From contig NZ_JAPMIU010000010.1 in NCBI RefSeq assembly GCF_026410505.1, positions 1 through 64,000 of the forward strand: 64,000 nt of DNA. The letters run 5' to 3'. The notes under the pieces were generated by a model, which ran no database searches, was not told the origin of the DNA, and was given only the letters and a program-made list of their open reading frames with translations. Both the position numbers and the translations under genes were made by a program. Source of the stretch: Frateuria hangzhouensis (lineage in GTDB: Bacteria > Pseudomonadota > Gammaproteobacteria > Xanthomonadales > Rhodanobacteraceae). This document shows positions 17,117-24,847 of this stretch, piece by piece (within the stretch, counting starts at the first letter, position 1; every line of letters starts with the position of its first letter).

Positions 17117-17947
17117 ATGAAAGCTTCTTCCGGCAGCATCAGCCCCCAATTGCGCGAATGGATCCTCGCCACCGCGCGCGCGGGCCATGGCGTGCCGGAA
17201 GTGCTCAAGCTGCTCAAGGACGCTGGCTACCCGCCGGCGCAATGCCGCAGCGCGGTGGCCGAGGTGCTGAAGATTCCGCTCAGCTCGATCAACGCCACCG
17301 CGCCCAGCGGCCGGCGCACCCGCGTGCCATCCGCACCGCGGGTGATCGTCGATGGCCGCGAGGTGCGCGTGAGCGCCGGCACGGAGGCGCCGATCGTGCG
17401 TGTGCTGGACGGCCTTCTCGATACCGGCGAGTGCGCCGGGTTGATCGACGCCGCACGGCCTCGGTTGGCTCGCGCCATGACCGTGGCCGACGACGGCAAA
17501 CACCAGGTGGACGAGCGACGCACCAGCGCGGGGATGTTCTTCAAGCTCGGCGAGACACCGCTGGTGCGCGCCATCGAGCAGCGCCTGGCCCGGCTGTTGG
17601 ATCTGCCGGTCGAACACGGCGAGGGCCTGCAGGTGCTGCATTACCTGCCCGGCCAGGAATACGAACCGCACTACGACTGGTTCGATCCCACCCAGCCGGG
17701 CTTCGCCGCGGTGACCGCCAAGGGTGGCCAGCGCATCGCCAGCGTGGTGATGTATCTCAACACGCCCGAGGAAGGTGGCAGCACCGGCTTTCCGAACGTC
17801 GGGCTGACGGTCACGGCCCTCGCCGGGTCGGCCGTCTATTTCGCCTACGAGGGTGGCGACACCAGCTCGCTGCACGCGGGCCTGCCGGTGGTCCGGGGCG
17901 AGAAGTGGATCGCCACCAAGTGGCTGCGCGAGCGATCGTTGCGCTGA
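17117..17947 (+). CDS. 2OG-Fe(II) oxygenase, prolyl-4-hydroxylase type
   Basis: A 276-residue protein with a prolyl 4-hydroxylase-type dioxygenase domain over about residues 85-276. Fe(II) ligands are His185 and Asp187 (PHYDWFD) and His253 (LHAGLPV); Lys263 in GEKWIATKW would bind 2-oxoglutarate. The first 60 residues (ISPQLREWI through VLKLLKDAGYPPAQCRSAVA) form a small helical domain absent from minimal bacterial P4Hs and could bind a partner. Bacterial P4Hs hydroxylate proline in targets such as EF-Tu or collagen-like proteins; the substrate here is unknown. It follows the S9 peptidase and may share its transcript. Confidence 0.85.
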   Translation: MKASSGSISPQLREWILATARAGHGVPEVLKLLKDAGYPPAQCRSAVAEVLKIPLSSINATAPSGRRTRVPSAPRVIVDGREVRVSAGTEAPIVRVLDGLLDTGECAGLIDAARPRLARAMTVADDGKHQVDERRTSAGMFFKLGETPLVRAIEQRLARLLDLPVEHGEGLQVLHYLPGQEYEPHYDWFDPTQPGFAAVTAKGGQRIASVVMYLNTPEEGGSTGFPNVGLTVTALAGSAVYFAYEGGDTSSLHAGLPVVRGEKWIATKWLRERSLR

Positions 17948-17956
17948 GCAGTTTCC

Positions 17957-18017
17957 GTAGGTGGGCTTCGACCCACCGTTTCCCGCACGAAGGTCGGTGG
18001 GCTGAAGCCCACCCTAC
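17957..18017. repeat. GTAGGGTGGGC-family inverted palindrome pair
   Basis: The left arm GTAGGTGGGCTTCGACCCAC and the right arm GGTGGGCTGAAGCCCACCCTAC are inverted relatives. Each is a palindrome of the form GTAGGGTGGGCTTCAGCCCACC. It fills the gap after the oxygenase gene. Sisters are at 23734 and 41893. Confidence 0.8.
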
Positions 18018-18134
18018 GTTTCACGGCCAGCTGCTGGCCGCCCGCTAAACACCCGACACCCCGTTCGCTGCATCGCAGCAGCCTTTGCCGTATCCTTGCG
18101 CGCCTCGCTTTTTCGTTCCCCCCGAAGGATTCCC

Positions 18135-18668
18135 ATGGGTCTGCATCACGTCCCCGCCGGCCGCAACGTGCCGGACGAAATCAACGTCGTCATCGAAATT
18201 CCCAAGGATGCCGAGCCGGTCAAGTACGAAGTGGACAAGGAAAGCGACGCGATTTTCGTCGACCGCATCCTGTCCACGCCGATGCGCTACCCGTGCAATT
18301 ACGGTTACGTCCCGGGCACGCTGGGCGGCGATGGCGATCCGCTGGACGCGCTGGTGATCCTGCCGCTGCCGCTGATCCCCGCCTCGGTCATCCGCTGCAT
18401 TCCGGTCGGCATGCTCAAGATGTCCGACGAGGCCGGCAGCGACGAGAAGCTGATCGTGATCCCCGCGCCGAAGATCTTCCCCGGCTACGCGCACATCAGC
18501 GACATCAAGGGCGTCTCGCCGCACTGGCTCGAGCGCATCGGCCACTTCTTCGAGCACTACAAGGATCTGGAGAAGGGTAAGTGGGTGAAGGTCGAGGGCT
18601 GGGTCGGAGCCGACGCGGCGAAGGCCGAGATCCTGGCGGGCGTCGAGCGTTACCAGGCCACCAAGTAG
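18135..18668 (+). CDS. ppa: inorganic pyrophosphatase
   Basis: A 177-residue soluble family I pyrophosphatase hydrolysing PPi to two phosphates in the cytoplasm. Motifs: EIPKDAEPVKYEVDK (with the early Lys and Glu of the active site), YPCNYGYVPGTLGGDGDPLDALV (the Asp cluster binding Mg2+), and the late region KFFEHYKDLEKGKWV-like sequence FFEHYKDLEKGKWVKVEGW. Length is right for the bacterial hexameric enzyme. The ATG at 18135 follows a GAAGGA SD. A strong terminator follows directly. It is the third PPi enzyme in about 8 kb, and the only one that discards the bond energy. Confidence 0.97.
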   Translation: MGLHHVPAGRNVPDEINVVIEIPKDAEPVKYEVDKESDAIFVDRILSTPMRYPCNYGYVPGTLGGDGDPLDALVILPLPLIPASVIRCIPVGMLKMSDEAGSDEKLIVIPAPKIFPGYAHISDIKGVSPHWLERIGHFFEHYKDLEKGKWVKVEGWVGADAAKAEILAGVERYQATK

Positions 18669-18684
18669 ACACACGTTCCGCCCC

Positions 18685-18717
18685 AAGCGCGCCGCCAGCG
18701 ATGGCGGCGCGCTTTTT
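18685..18717 (+). terminator. intrinsic terminator after ppa
   Basis: A 13-base perfect stem, AAGCGCGCCGCCA / TGGCGGCGCGCTT, with a four-base loop, then a short T-tract. It ends the ppa transcript 16 bases after the stop and 9 bases before the stop of the convergent LysR gene. Confidence 0.9.
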
Positions 18718-18726
18718 CATGCCTGT

Positions 18727-19638
18727 TCAGCGGTGTTCCCACGGCGGTATCTCGCCGAAACACTCGGCCAGGAAATCGACGAAGGCGCGCACGCGCGGCG
18801 GCACCAGCCGGCGCTGCGGCATCACCGCGTAGATGCCGGTATCGGCGATCGGATAGTCCGGCAGCACCACCGCCAGCCGGCCGGCGCGCAGGTCCTCCTG
18901 CACGTGCCAGACCGAATGGTGCGAGATGCCCAGGCCCGCGATCGAGGCATCGCGGATCACCTCGCCCAGCGTGGTTTCGAAACGGCCGCCCACCTTCACC
19001 GCATGCTCGCGCCCCTGTGCATCGGTGAGCCGCCACACGTCCTGCCGCCCGCCACTGCCGACCAGCACAAGGCATTCGTGCGCGGCGAGATCCTCCGGCG
19101 TGCGCGGGTGGCCATGCCGCTGCAGGTAGGTAGGCGCGGCGCACAGCACGCGCCGGTTCACCGACAGCTTGCGCGCCACCAGACTGGAATCACCCAGCGC
19201 GCCGATGCGGATGGCCAGGTCGAAACCCGCGCTGACCAGGTCCAGCATCTCGTCGCTCAGGTGCACGTTCAGGCGCACGCGCGGATAACGCTCGAGGAAT
19301 TGCGGCAGCAACGGCGAGATGTACTGGCGGCCGAACGACGCGGAAAGGGTCACTCGCAGGGTGCCGCTCACCTCGCCGGCGCCCTGGCGCAGGCCGGAGG
19401 TGAGCGCTTCGAGGTCTTCCACCAGCACGCGGCCCTGCCCGGCCAGCGCCAGCCCCTCGGGCGTGGGGTGCAGGCGGCGCGTGGTCCGTTGCAGCAGGCG
19501 CACGCCGAGCGAGCGTTCCAGCCGTTTCAGGCGTTGGCTGGCCACCGCCACCGACAGGTCCAGGCTGCGCGCGGCGGCGCTGATCGAGCCCTGGTCGAGC
19601 ACGCGCAGGAACAGGGTCAGGTCGTCCAGACGGTCCAA
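18727..19638 (-). CDS. LysR family transcriptional regulator
   Basis: A LysR regulator of about 303 residues. The winged helix-turn-helix (about 5-65) contains LDQGSISAAARSLDLSVAVASQ and the domain linker helix LERSLGVRLLQRTTRRL; the effector domain fills the rest. I set the start at the TTG at 19638, which gives the usual MDRLDDL N-terminus; another TTG at 19647 is possible and there is no in-frame ATG. It diverges from an MFS exporter with about 100 bases between, so it very likely controls the exporter-reductase operon. In that gap I see the -10 and -35 regions only poorly. Confidence 0.9.
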   Translation of the reverse strand: MDRLDDLTLFLRVLDQGSISAAARSLDLSVAVASQRLKRLERSLGVRLLQRTTRRLHPTPEGLALAGQGRVLVEDLEALTSGLRQGAGEVSGTLRVTLSASFGRQYISPLLPQFLERYPRVRLNVHLSDEMLDLVSAGFDLAIRIGALGDSSLVARKLSVNRRVLCAAPTYLQRHGHPRTPEDLAAHECLVLVGSGGRQDVWRLTDAQGREHAVKVGGRFETTLGEVIRDASIAGLGISHHSVWHVQEDLRAGRLAVVLPDYPIADTGIYAVMPQRRLVPPRVRAFVDFLAECFGEIPPWEHR

Positions 19639-19736
19639 GACTATCAACTGCTTGTTGAAAGTGATTGGTCATATTGCTGGTTTTTGCTGAGGATGCAAGC
19701 GCCTAGGCTGCGCGCTTTCCGTCTCCGGAGCGCGCC

Positions 19737-20939
19737 ATGGCTTCCTCCGTTTCCCGTTCGCGCATGCCGCCGGCGCTGTACGCGCTGGCCGCCGGCGCCT
19801 TCGGCATCGGCACCACCGAATTCGTGATCATGGGCCTGCTGTTGCAGGTGGCCGCCGACCTGCACGTGGGCATTGCCGCGGCCGGACTGCTGATCTCCGG
19901 CTACGCACTGGGCGTGTTCGTCGGCGCGCCGCTGTTGACCGTGGCGACCAGCCGCATGCCGCGCAAGGCGGTGCTGCTGGCGTTGATGGCGATTTTCACG
20001 CTGGGCAACGTGGCCTGCGCGCTGGCACCGAACTACACGCTGCTGATGATCGCGCGCGTGGTCACTTCGCTGGCGCATGGCACCTTCTTCGGCGTGGGGT
20101 CAGTGGTCGCCGCCGGGCTGGTCGCGGCCGACCGCCGCGCCTCGGCCATTTCGATCATGTTCACCGGACTGACCCTGGCCACCCTGCTCGGTGTACCCGC
20201 CGGCGCGTGGCTGGGCCATCTGGCCGGATGGCGCGCCACCTTCTGGGCGGTCGCCGCCATCGGCGTGCTGGCGTGGCTGGTGATCGCGGCGCTGGTGCCG
20301 GCGGACGAGGGCCAGGGCGAGCCGATCGCGCTGCGCGCCGAGCTGCGCGCGATCGGGCGCCCGGCCGTGCTGCTGGGGCTCCTGACTACCGTGCTCGGCT
20401 TCGCCGGCGTGTTCACCGTATTCACCTACATCCAGCCGTTGCTGACCGGCGTGAGCGGCTTTGCCGACACCGCAGTCTCGCCGATCCTGCTGGTGCTCGG
20501 CGTGGGCTTGATCATCGGCAACTTGCTCGGCGGCCGCCTGGCCGACCGCCACCTGGCGCCGGCGCTCGTCGGGACGCTGCTGGTGCTGGCCGCGGTGCTG
20601 GGACTGGCCGGCCTGGCCTTGCACGCCCGCGTGTCGGCCGTGCTGGCAATCGGCCTGCTCGGCGTGGCCGGGTTCGCGACCGTGCCGCCGCTGCAGTTGT
20701 GGGTGCTGCACAAGGCCGAGGGAGCGCAGAACCTCGCCTCCAGCCTGAACATCGGCGCCTTCAACCTCGGCAATGCGTTCGGCGCCTGGCTCGGCGGCTT
20801 CGTCATCGAGCACGGCGCCGGGCTCGCCGCCGTGCCGTTCGCCGCCGCGCTAATCACGCTCGCCGGCGCGGCCACGGCGCTGGCCGGCCTTCGCACCGCA
20901 CGGCCGGCCCCCGCGCAGCTCGTTACCTGCGAACGCTGA
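19737..20939 (+). CDS. MFS transporter, AraJ-like drug/sugar exporter
   Basis: A 400-residue major facilitator protein with about 12 hydrophobic helices. The opening YALAAGAFGIGTTEFVIMGLL is the hallmark of the AraJ/YdhP arabinose-efflux-type group of drug:proton antiporters. The conserved loop after helix 2 is degenerate (TSRMPRKAVLL). Its substrate is unknown, but relatives export sugars, purines or drugs. It is first in a likely operon with an aldo/keto reductase (28 bases later) and a quinone-reductase-like gene, under a divergent LysR regulator. Together this looks like a module for reducing and exporting a reactive carbonyl or quinone. Confidence 0.88.
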   Translation: MASSVSRSRMPPALYALAAGAFGIGTTEFVIMGLLLQVAADLHVGIAAAGLLISGYALGVFVGAPLLTVATSRMPRKAVLLALMAIFTLGNVACALAPNYTLLMIARVVTSLAHGTFFGVGSVVAAGLVAADRRASAISIMFTGLTLATLLGVPAGAWLGHLAGWRATFWAVAAIGVLAWLVIAALVPADEGQGEPIALRAELRAIGRPAVLLGLLTTVLGFAGVFTVFTYIQPLLTGVSGFADTAVSPILLVLGVGLIIGNLLGGRLADRHLAPALVGTLLVLAAVLGLAGLALHARVSAVLAIGLLGVAGFATVPPLQLWVLHKAEGAQNLASSLNIGAFNLGNAFGAWLGGFVIEHGAGLAAVPFAAALITLAGAATALAGLRTARPAPAQLVTCER

Positions 20940-20967
20940 TTCCCTTCCCACGCAAGGAACCGATGTC

Positions 20968-22032
20968 ATGGAATACCGCTTTCTCGGCACCTCCGGCTTC
21001 AAGGTACCCGCACTCGGCTTCGGCGCCGGCACGTTCGGCGGCAAGGGGCCGCTTTTCAGCGCCTGGGGCGCGACCGACACGGCCGGGGCGCGTCGGCTGG
21101 TCGATCTCTGCCTGGAGGCCGGCGCCAATCTGTTCGACAGCGCGGACGTCTATTCCGATGGCGCCTCGGAGGAGATTCTCGGCGCCGCGCTGAAGGGCCG
21201 GCGCGACCGCGCGATCCTGTCGACCAAGCTCACCCTGCGCGCGGGCGACGGACCGAACGACGTGGGCGCCTCGCGCCACCACCTGATCGGCGGCGTCGAG
21301 CGTGCGCTCAAGCGGCTGGGCACCGATTACATCGACCTGCTGCAACTGCACCACTTCGACGCCATGACGCCCGTGGAAAGCGTGATGGCCACGCTGGACG
21401 AGCTGGTGCGCGCGGGCAAGGTGCGCTACCTGGGTGCGTCCAACTTCTCCGGCTGGCAGTTGATGAAATCGCAGGCGGCGGCCGATCGGCGCGGCGGGTC
21501 GCGATTCGTGGCGAACCAGGCGTACTACTCGTTGGTCGGCCGCGACTACGAATGGGAGCTGATGCCGCTGGGCCTGGACCAGGGCCTGGGCGCGGTGGTT
21601 TGGAGTCCGCTGGGCTGGGGCCGGCTGACCGGCAGGATCCGTCGCGGCCAGCCGCTGCCGGTCGGCAGCCGCCTGCACGAAACGGCGCAGTTCGCGCCGC
21701 CGGTGGACGCCGAGCGGCTCTATCGCGTGGTCGATGCACTGGAGGCCATTGCCGCCGAAACCGGCCGCAGCATTCCGCAGATCGCGATCCGCTGGCTGCT
21801 GCAGCGCCCGACGGTGGCCACCGTGCTGATCGGCGCGCGCAACGAAGCCCAGCTGCTGGACAACCTGGGCGCGCTGGACGCGACGCTGGACGAGACGCAG
21901 ATGGCCCGCCTCGACGCGGCCAGCGCGGTCATGCCGCCCTATCCCTACTACCCGTACTGGAACGGCATGTTCGCCGAGCGCAATCCGCCGCCGGTGCCGG
22001 CCGCACTGCCCATCGGAGGAACCGCCGTATGA
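20968..22032 (+). CDS. aldo/keto reductase
   Basis: A 354-residue NADPH-dependent aldo/keto reductase with a TIM-barrel fold. The catalytic tetrad reads Asp57, Tyr62, Lys87 and His128 (DSADVY, STKLTL, LQLHHFD). The motif IGARNEAQLLDNL near residue 285 binds the cofactor phosphate. It is closest in style to the potassium-channel-beta-subunit/AKR11-like group. Its stop overlaps the start of the next gene (ATGA), so the two are co-translated. A reactive aldehyde or ketone is the likely substrate, exact identity unknown. Confidence 0.9.
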   Translation: MEYRFLGTSGFKVPALGFGAGTFGGKGPLFSAWGATDTAGARRLVDLCLEAGANLFDSADVYSDGASEEILGAALKGRRDRAILSTKLTLRAGDGPNDVGASRHHLIGGVERALKRLGTDYIDLLQLHHFDAMTPVESVMATLDELVRAGKVRYLGASNFSGWQLMKSQAAADRRGGSRFVANQAYYSLVGRDYEWELMPLGLDQGLGAVVWSPLGWGRLTGRIRRGQPLPVGSRLHETAQFAPPVDAERLYRVVDALEAIAAETGRSIPQIAIRWLLQRPTVATVLIGARNEAQLLDNLGALDATLDETQMARLDAASAVMPPYPYYPYWNGMFAERNPPPVPAALPIGGTAV

Positions 22033-23042
22033 AGGCCGTCGCCTTTACCCACCGGCTCGCCATCGACGTTCCGGGCTCGCTGCTCGACCTGGAACTTCCC
22101 GTGCCCCGCCACGGCGGCCACGACCTGCTTGTCCAGGTCGAGGCTGTTTCGGTCAATCCGGTGGACACCAAACTGCGCGCGCACGGCCCGCCGCCGACGA
22201 CACCGCGGGTGCTGGGCTTCGATGCGGCCGGCACCGTGCTGGCGGTCGGCGGCCTCGTCCAGGATTTCGCCGTCGGCGATCGCGTGTATTACGCGGGCGA
22301 TGCCACCCGCCAGGGCAGCAACGCGCAATGCCAGGCGGTCGATGCGCGCCTGGTGGCGCACGCACCGCGTACGCTCGATGCCGCGCAGGCGGCCGCCTTG
22401 CCGCTGGTTTCGCTGACCGCCTGGGAGCTGTTGTTCCAGCGCATGCCGTTCGACAGCGAGCATGGCGGCGAAGGCCGCAGCTTGCTGGTGATCGCCGGTG
22501 CCGGTGGCGTGGGTTCGATGGCGATTCAGCTCGCGCGGCTGGCGGGATTCCGCGTCGTCGCCACCGCATCGCGGCCGCAGACGGCGGCGTGGTGCCGCGA
22601 GCTCGGCGCGGCGGAGGTGATCGACCATCGCCATCCGCTGCTGCCGCAACTGGCGGCACTGGGGCTGGCGCAGGTCGACGCCGCGCTGAACCTGGCCGAC
22701 ACCGACCGCTACTGGGAGGTCCTCGGGGAGGCCATCGCCCCGCAGGGACACGTGGGCCTGATCGTCGAGCCGCGCGGGCCGCTGCCCGTCGGCGGCGCCT
22801 ACAAGACCAAGTCGATCGGCATCCACTGGGAGTCGATGTTCACCCGCTCGGGGGCGGGTACGGCGGACCTGGCCGAACAGGGCCGCATCCTCGCGCGGGT
22901 GGCCGCGCTGGTCGATGCCGGCCAGCTGCGCGACATCGCGCGCGAGACGCTTTCGCCGATCGACGCCGCCCGCCTGCGCCAGGCACACGCGTGCATCGAA
23001 TCGGGCCGCAGCATCGGCAAGCTGGTGCTCGCCGGCTGGTGA
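22029..23042 (+). CDS. zinc-type alcohol dehydrogenase-like/quinone reductase
   Basis: A 337-residue medium-chain dehydrogenase/reductase of the zinc-binding-lacking quinone reductase type (ZADH/QOR-like). Motifs: VEAVSVNPVDTKLR at residues 39-52, VLGFDAAGTV, and the cofactor loop AGAGGVGSMAIQLARLAG around residue 160. No structural-zinc cysteine cluster is seen. It would reduce quinones or alpha,beta-unsaturated carbonyls with NADPH. It overlaps the aldo/keto reductase upstream and ends at the neighbouring convergent stop, with no gap. Confidence 0.87.
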   Translation: MKAVAFTHRLAIDVPGSLLDLELPVPRHGGHDLLVQVEAVSVNPVDTKLRAHGPPPTTPRVLGFDAAGTVLAVGGLVQDFAVGDRVYYAGDATRQGSNAQCQAVDARLVAHAPRTLDAAQAAALPLVSLTAWELLFQRMPFDSEHGGEGRSLLVIAGAGGVGSMAIQLARLAGFRVVATASRPQTAAWCRELGAAEVIDHRHPLLPQLAALGLAQVDAALNLADTDRYWEVLGEAIAPQGHVGLIVEPRGPLPVGGAYKTKSIGIHWESMFTRSGAGTADLAEQGRILARVAALVDAGQLRDIARETLSPIDAARLRQAHACIESGRSIGKLVLAGW

Positions 23043-23660
23043 TCAGTGCTGCCAGCCGGAGCCGGCGTTGGGCGAGGGTTGCGCGGCCGGCTGGGCCTGC
23101 GCCGGATGCGCGGGCTCGCCTTTCTGGCCCAGTTGCGCGAGCAGGGTGGCCATGTCCTCGGCGTGCTCCTCCTCCTGCGCCAGCACCTCTTCCATGATGC
23201 GGCGGGTGGTCGGATCGTCGGCACCGATGTATTCGACAATGGCGCGGTAGGTGTCGATGGCGATGCGCTCGGCGATGAGGTCTTCCTTGATCATGTCGAC
23301 CAGGTCGGCGCCTTCGGCGTAATCGGCGTGCGCGCGGCTGAGCAGGCCGTCGGGATTGAAGTTCGGCTTGCCGTCCAGTTGCGTGATGCGCTCGGCGATC
23401 CGGTCAGCATGCTCCTGCTCCTGCTGCGCGTGTTCCAGGAACTCGGCCTTGACCGCCTGCGAGTGGATCCCCGAGGCCATGTAGTAGTGGTACTTGTAGC
23501 GCAGCGTGCAGACGATCTCGGTAGCCAGCGCTTCGTTGAGCAGCTTGATCACCGTCTCGCGGTCGGCGCTGTAGCCGGCGGTGATCGCACCCCGGTCGAT
23601 GTGCTCGCGGGCGCGCTTGCGGATGGCTTCGATATCGGTCAGGAACGGCTTGCTTGCCAT
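23043..23660 (-). CDS. ferritin-like (bacterioferritin/Dps-like) protein
   Basis: A 205-residue four-helix bundle of the ferritin-like superfamily, annotated as bacterioferritin or DPS-like (DPSL) in relatives. The di-iron ligands appear in LLNEALATEIVCTLRY, FLEHAQQEQEHADRIAERI and ERIAIDTYR, EEVLAQEEEHAEDM (Glu and Glu-x-x-His patterns). The C-terminal 25 residues are Ala-, Gln- and Pro-rich and disordered. It could store or detoxify iron, or act on peroxide. It is convergent with the quinone-reductase gene, and its stop abuts that gene's stop directly. The TetR gene lies behind a repeat further along. Confidence 0.85.
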   Translation of the reverse strand: MASKPFLTDIEAIRKRAREHIDRGAITAGYSADRETVIKLLNEALATEIVCTLRYKYHYYMASGIHSQAVKAEFLEHAQQEQEHADRIAERITQLDGKPNFNPDGLLSRAHADYAEGADLVDMIKEDLIAERIAIDTYRAIVEYIGADDPTTRRIMEEVLAQEEEHAEDMATLLAQLGQKGEPAHPAQAQPAAQPSPNAGSGWQH

Positions 23661-23733
23661 GTCTGTCCCTCGGGAGTGGATATCCGGGGCAGGCTAGTGG
23701 CGGTGGCGCGAAACCGTGGTGAAGCGGGGCCCC

Positions 23734-23801
23734 GTAGGGTGGGCTTCAACCCACCATGGGCTTGCGTCGCAGGTTCGATGGTGGGCTGAAGCCCCCCTTC
23801 G
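23734..23801. repeat. GTAGGGTGGGC-family inverted palindrome pair
   Basis: GTAGGGTGGGCTTCAACCCA at the left and GGTGGGCTGAAGCCCCCC at the right form a degenerate inverted pair of the family also found at 17957 and 41893. It sits between the start of the ferritin-like gene and the end of the TetR gene. Confidence 0.75.
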
Positions 23802-23814
23802 TCCATCCCACGCG

Positions 23815-24465
23815 CTAACGCCGCAGGTAGGCGCGCAGGAACATCTTCACGCCGGAACGGGCGGTGGCCTCGATCTCCGCGGCGTAGCTCTCGGGGCATT
23901 CGCAGCAGCCGAACATCTGCCGCATCATCAGGTTGCCCTTGATCAGGGTGAGGAACTGCACGCAGGCGCGCGGCACGTCGTCGATGTCCAGTCGGCCGGC
24001 GTCAACCGCCTGCTGCAGCAGGCGTTCCATCAGGCCATGCGTGCGTGCGGCGCCCTCTTCCCACATCAGCCGGCCGTAACGGGGATTGCCCTGGCGGCAG
24101 TCGGACAGGATCGCGCGGAAGGTGCCCACGGTTTCGGCGTTGCAGTCGAGCCGGGCATGGGTCAGCGCCACGCGCAGCAGCGTCTCGGTGATGTCCTCGG
24201 CCGGATCGAAGTGATAGGTCTCTTCCGGCAGCAGGTCCTGCACGCGGGCCCGGATCACTTCGCGGAACAGGTTGTCCTTGTCGCCGAAGTGACTGTAGAC
24301 GGTGAGCTTGGAGACGCCCGCCTCGGCCGCCACGGCGTCCATGCTGGTGCCGGCGAAGGCGTTGCGGATGAACAACGCCTTGGCCGCCTCCAGGATCGCC
24401 GCGCGCTTCTCCATGTCCTTCGGACGGCCGGGGCCGGGGGTCTTGGCATGGGCGGGACAATTCAT
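23815..24465 (-). CDS. TetR/AcrR family transcriptional regulator
   Basis: A 216-residue TetR repressor. The helix-turn-helix is at residues 23-68: KRAAILEAAKALFIRNAF then TSMDAVAAEAGVSKLTVYSHFGDKDNLF. The C-terminal ligand domain carries a cluster of cysteines (FGCCECPES, about residue 188). The position of its promoter next to a compact site suggests autoregulation. Such regulators often control RND efflux pumps, but no pump gene is adjacent; only pcm and tolC lie beyond on the opposite strand. Confidence 0.88.
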   Translation of the reverse strand: MNCPAHAKTPGPGRPKDMEKRAAILEAAKALFIRNAFAGTSMDAVAAEAGVSKLTVYSHFGDKDNLFREVIRARVQDLLPEETYHFDPAEDITETLLRVALTHARLDCNAETVGTFRAILSDCRQGNPRYGRLMWEEGAARTHGLMERLLQQAVDAGRLDIDDVPRACVQFLTLIKGNLMMRQMFGCCECPESYAAEIEATARSGVKMFLRAYLRR

Positions 24466-24513
24466 GGATACACCTTGGGCGGAAACGGCTTCACAAAAAA
24501 CGGCAAGAACTTT

Positions 24514-24542
24514 ATTATACGGATCGGTTTACTTATTTCCAG
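24514..24542 (-). promoter_or_regulatory. promoter of the tetR gene
   Basis: On the minus strand a perfect -10 TATAAT (24514-24519) is preceded by a 17-base spacer and a weak -35 CTGGAA (3 of 6). The spacer contains AAACCGATCCG, A/T-rich at the edges, the kind of place where TetR proteins bind their own promoter. Binding is inference. Confidence 0.5.
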
Positions 24543-24685
24543 TTCCCCGGGAGCGACCATGCCCTCGACCGTTCCGCGGCCATCCATGCGCGCAGTGTAC
24601 CGCCACCCCCGGTACCCGCCAGGCGCCTGGCGGCAATGGTGGCAGGCACGGGCCCCGTAACGGATGCGCTGCGCCAGGCGCGGCG

Positions 24686-24701
24686 GGTGTCCGCGGACAC
24701 C
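24686..24701. promoter_or_regulatory. perfect 16-base palindrome upstream of pcm
   Basis: GGTGTCCGCGGACACC reads the same on both strands without a loop. It lies 147 bases before the pcm start and 221 bases from the tetR start. It may be an operator or a cruciform-prone site; no U-tract follows on either strand, so it is a poor terminator. Confidence 0.4.
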
Positions 24702-24847
24702 GCGCCACGCATGACTTCCGTCAATCGGGCGCGGTGACTTCCGGCACTTCGGGCACCAGCCGCCAAGCCGCAGGCTAAACGCACTGTCGCGGCGGGCCTC
24801 GAACGCTTATCCTTTTGATCTTTTTTGATTCTTGCGGACGTACGACC

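Larger units (their letters stand above)
24466..24847. other. 382-base divergent intergenic region (tetR / pcm)
   Basis: It contains the tetR promoter (24514-24542), a perfect 16-base palindrome at 24686-24701, and a T-rich stretch (about 24808-24836) just before pcm that may hold its promoter. I see no small gene with a good ribosome binding site and no repeat of the GTAG families. Confidence 0.5.
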
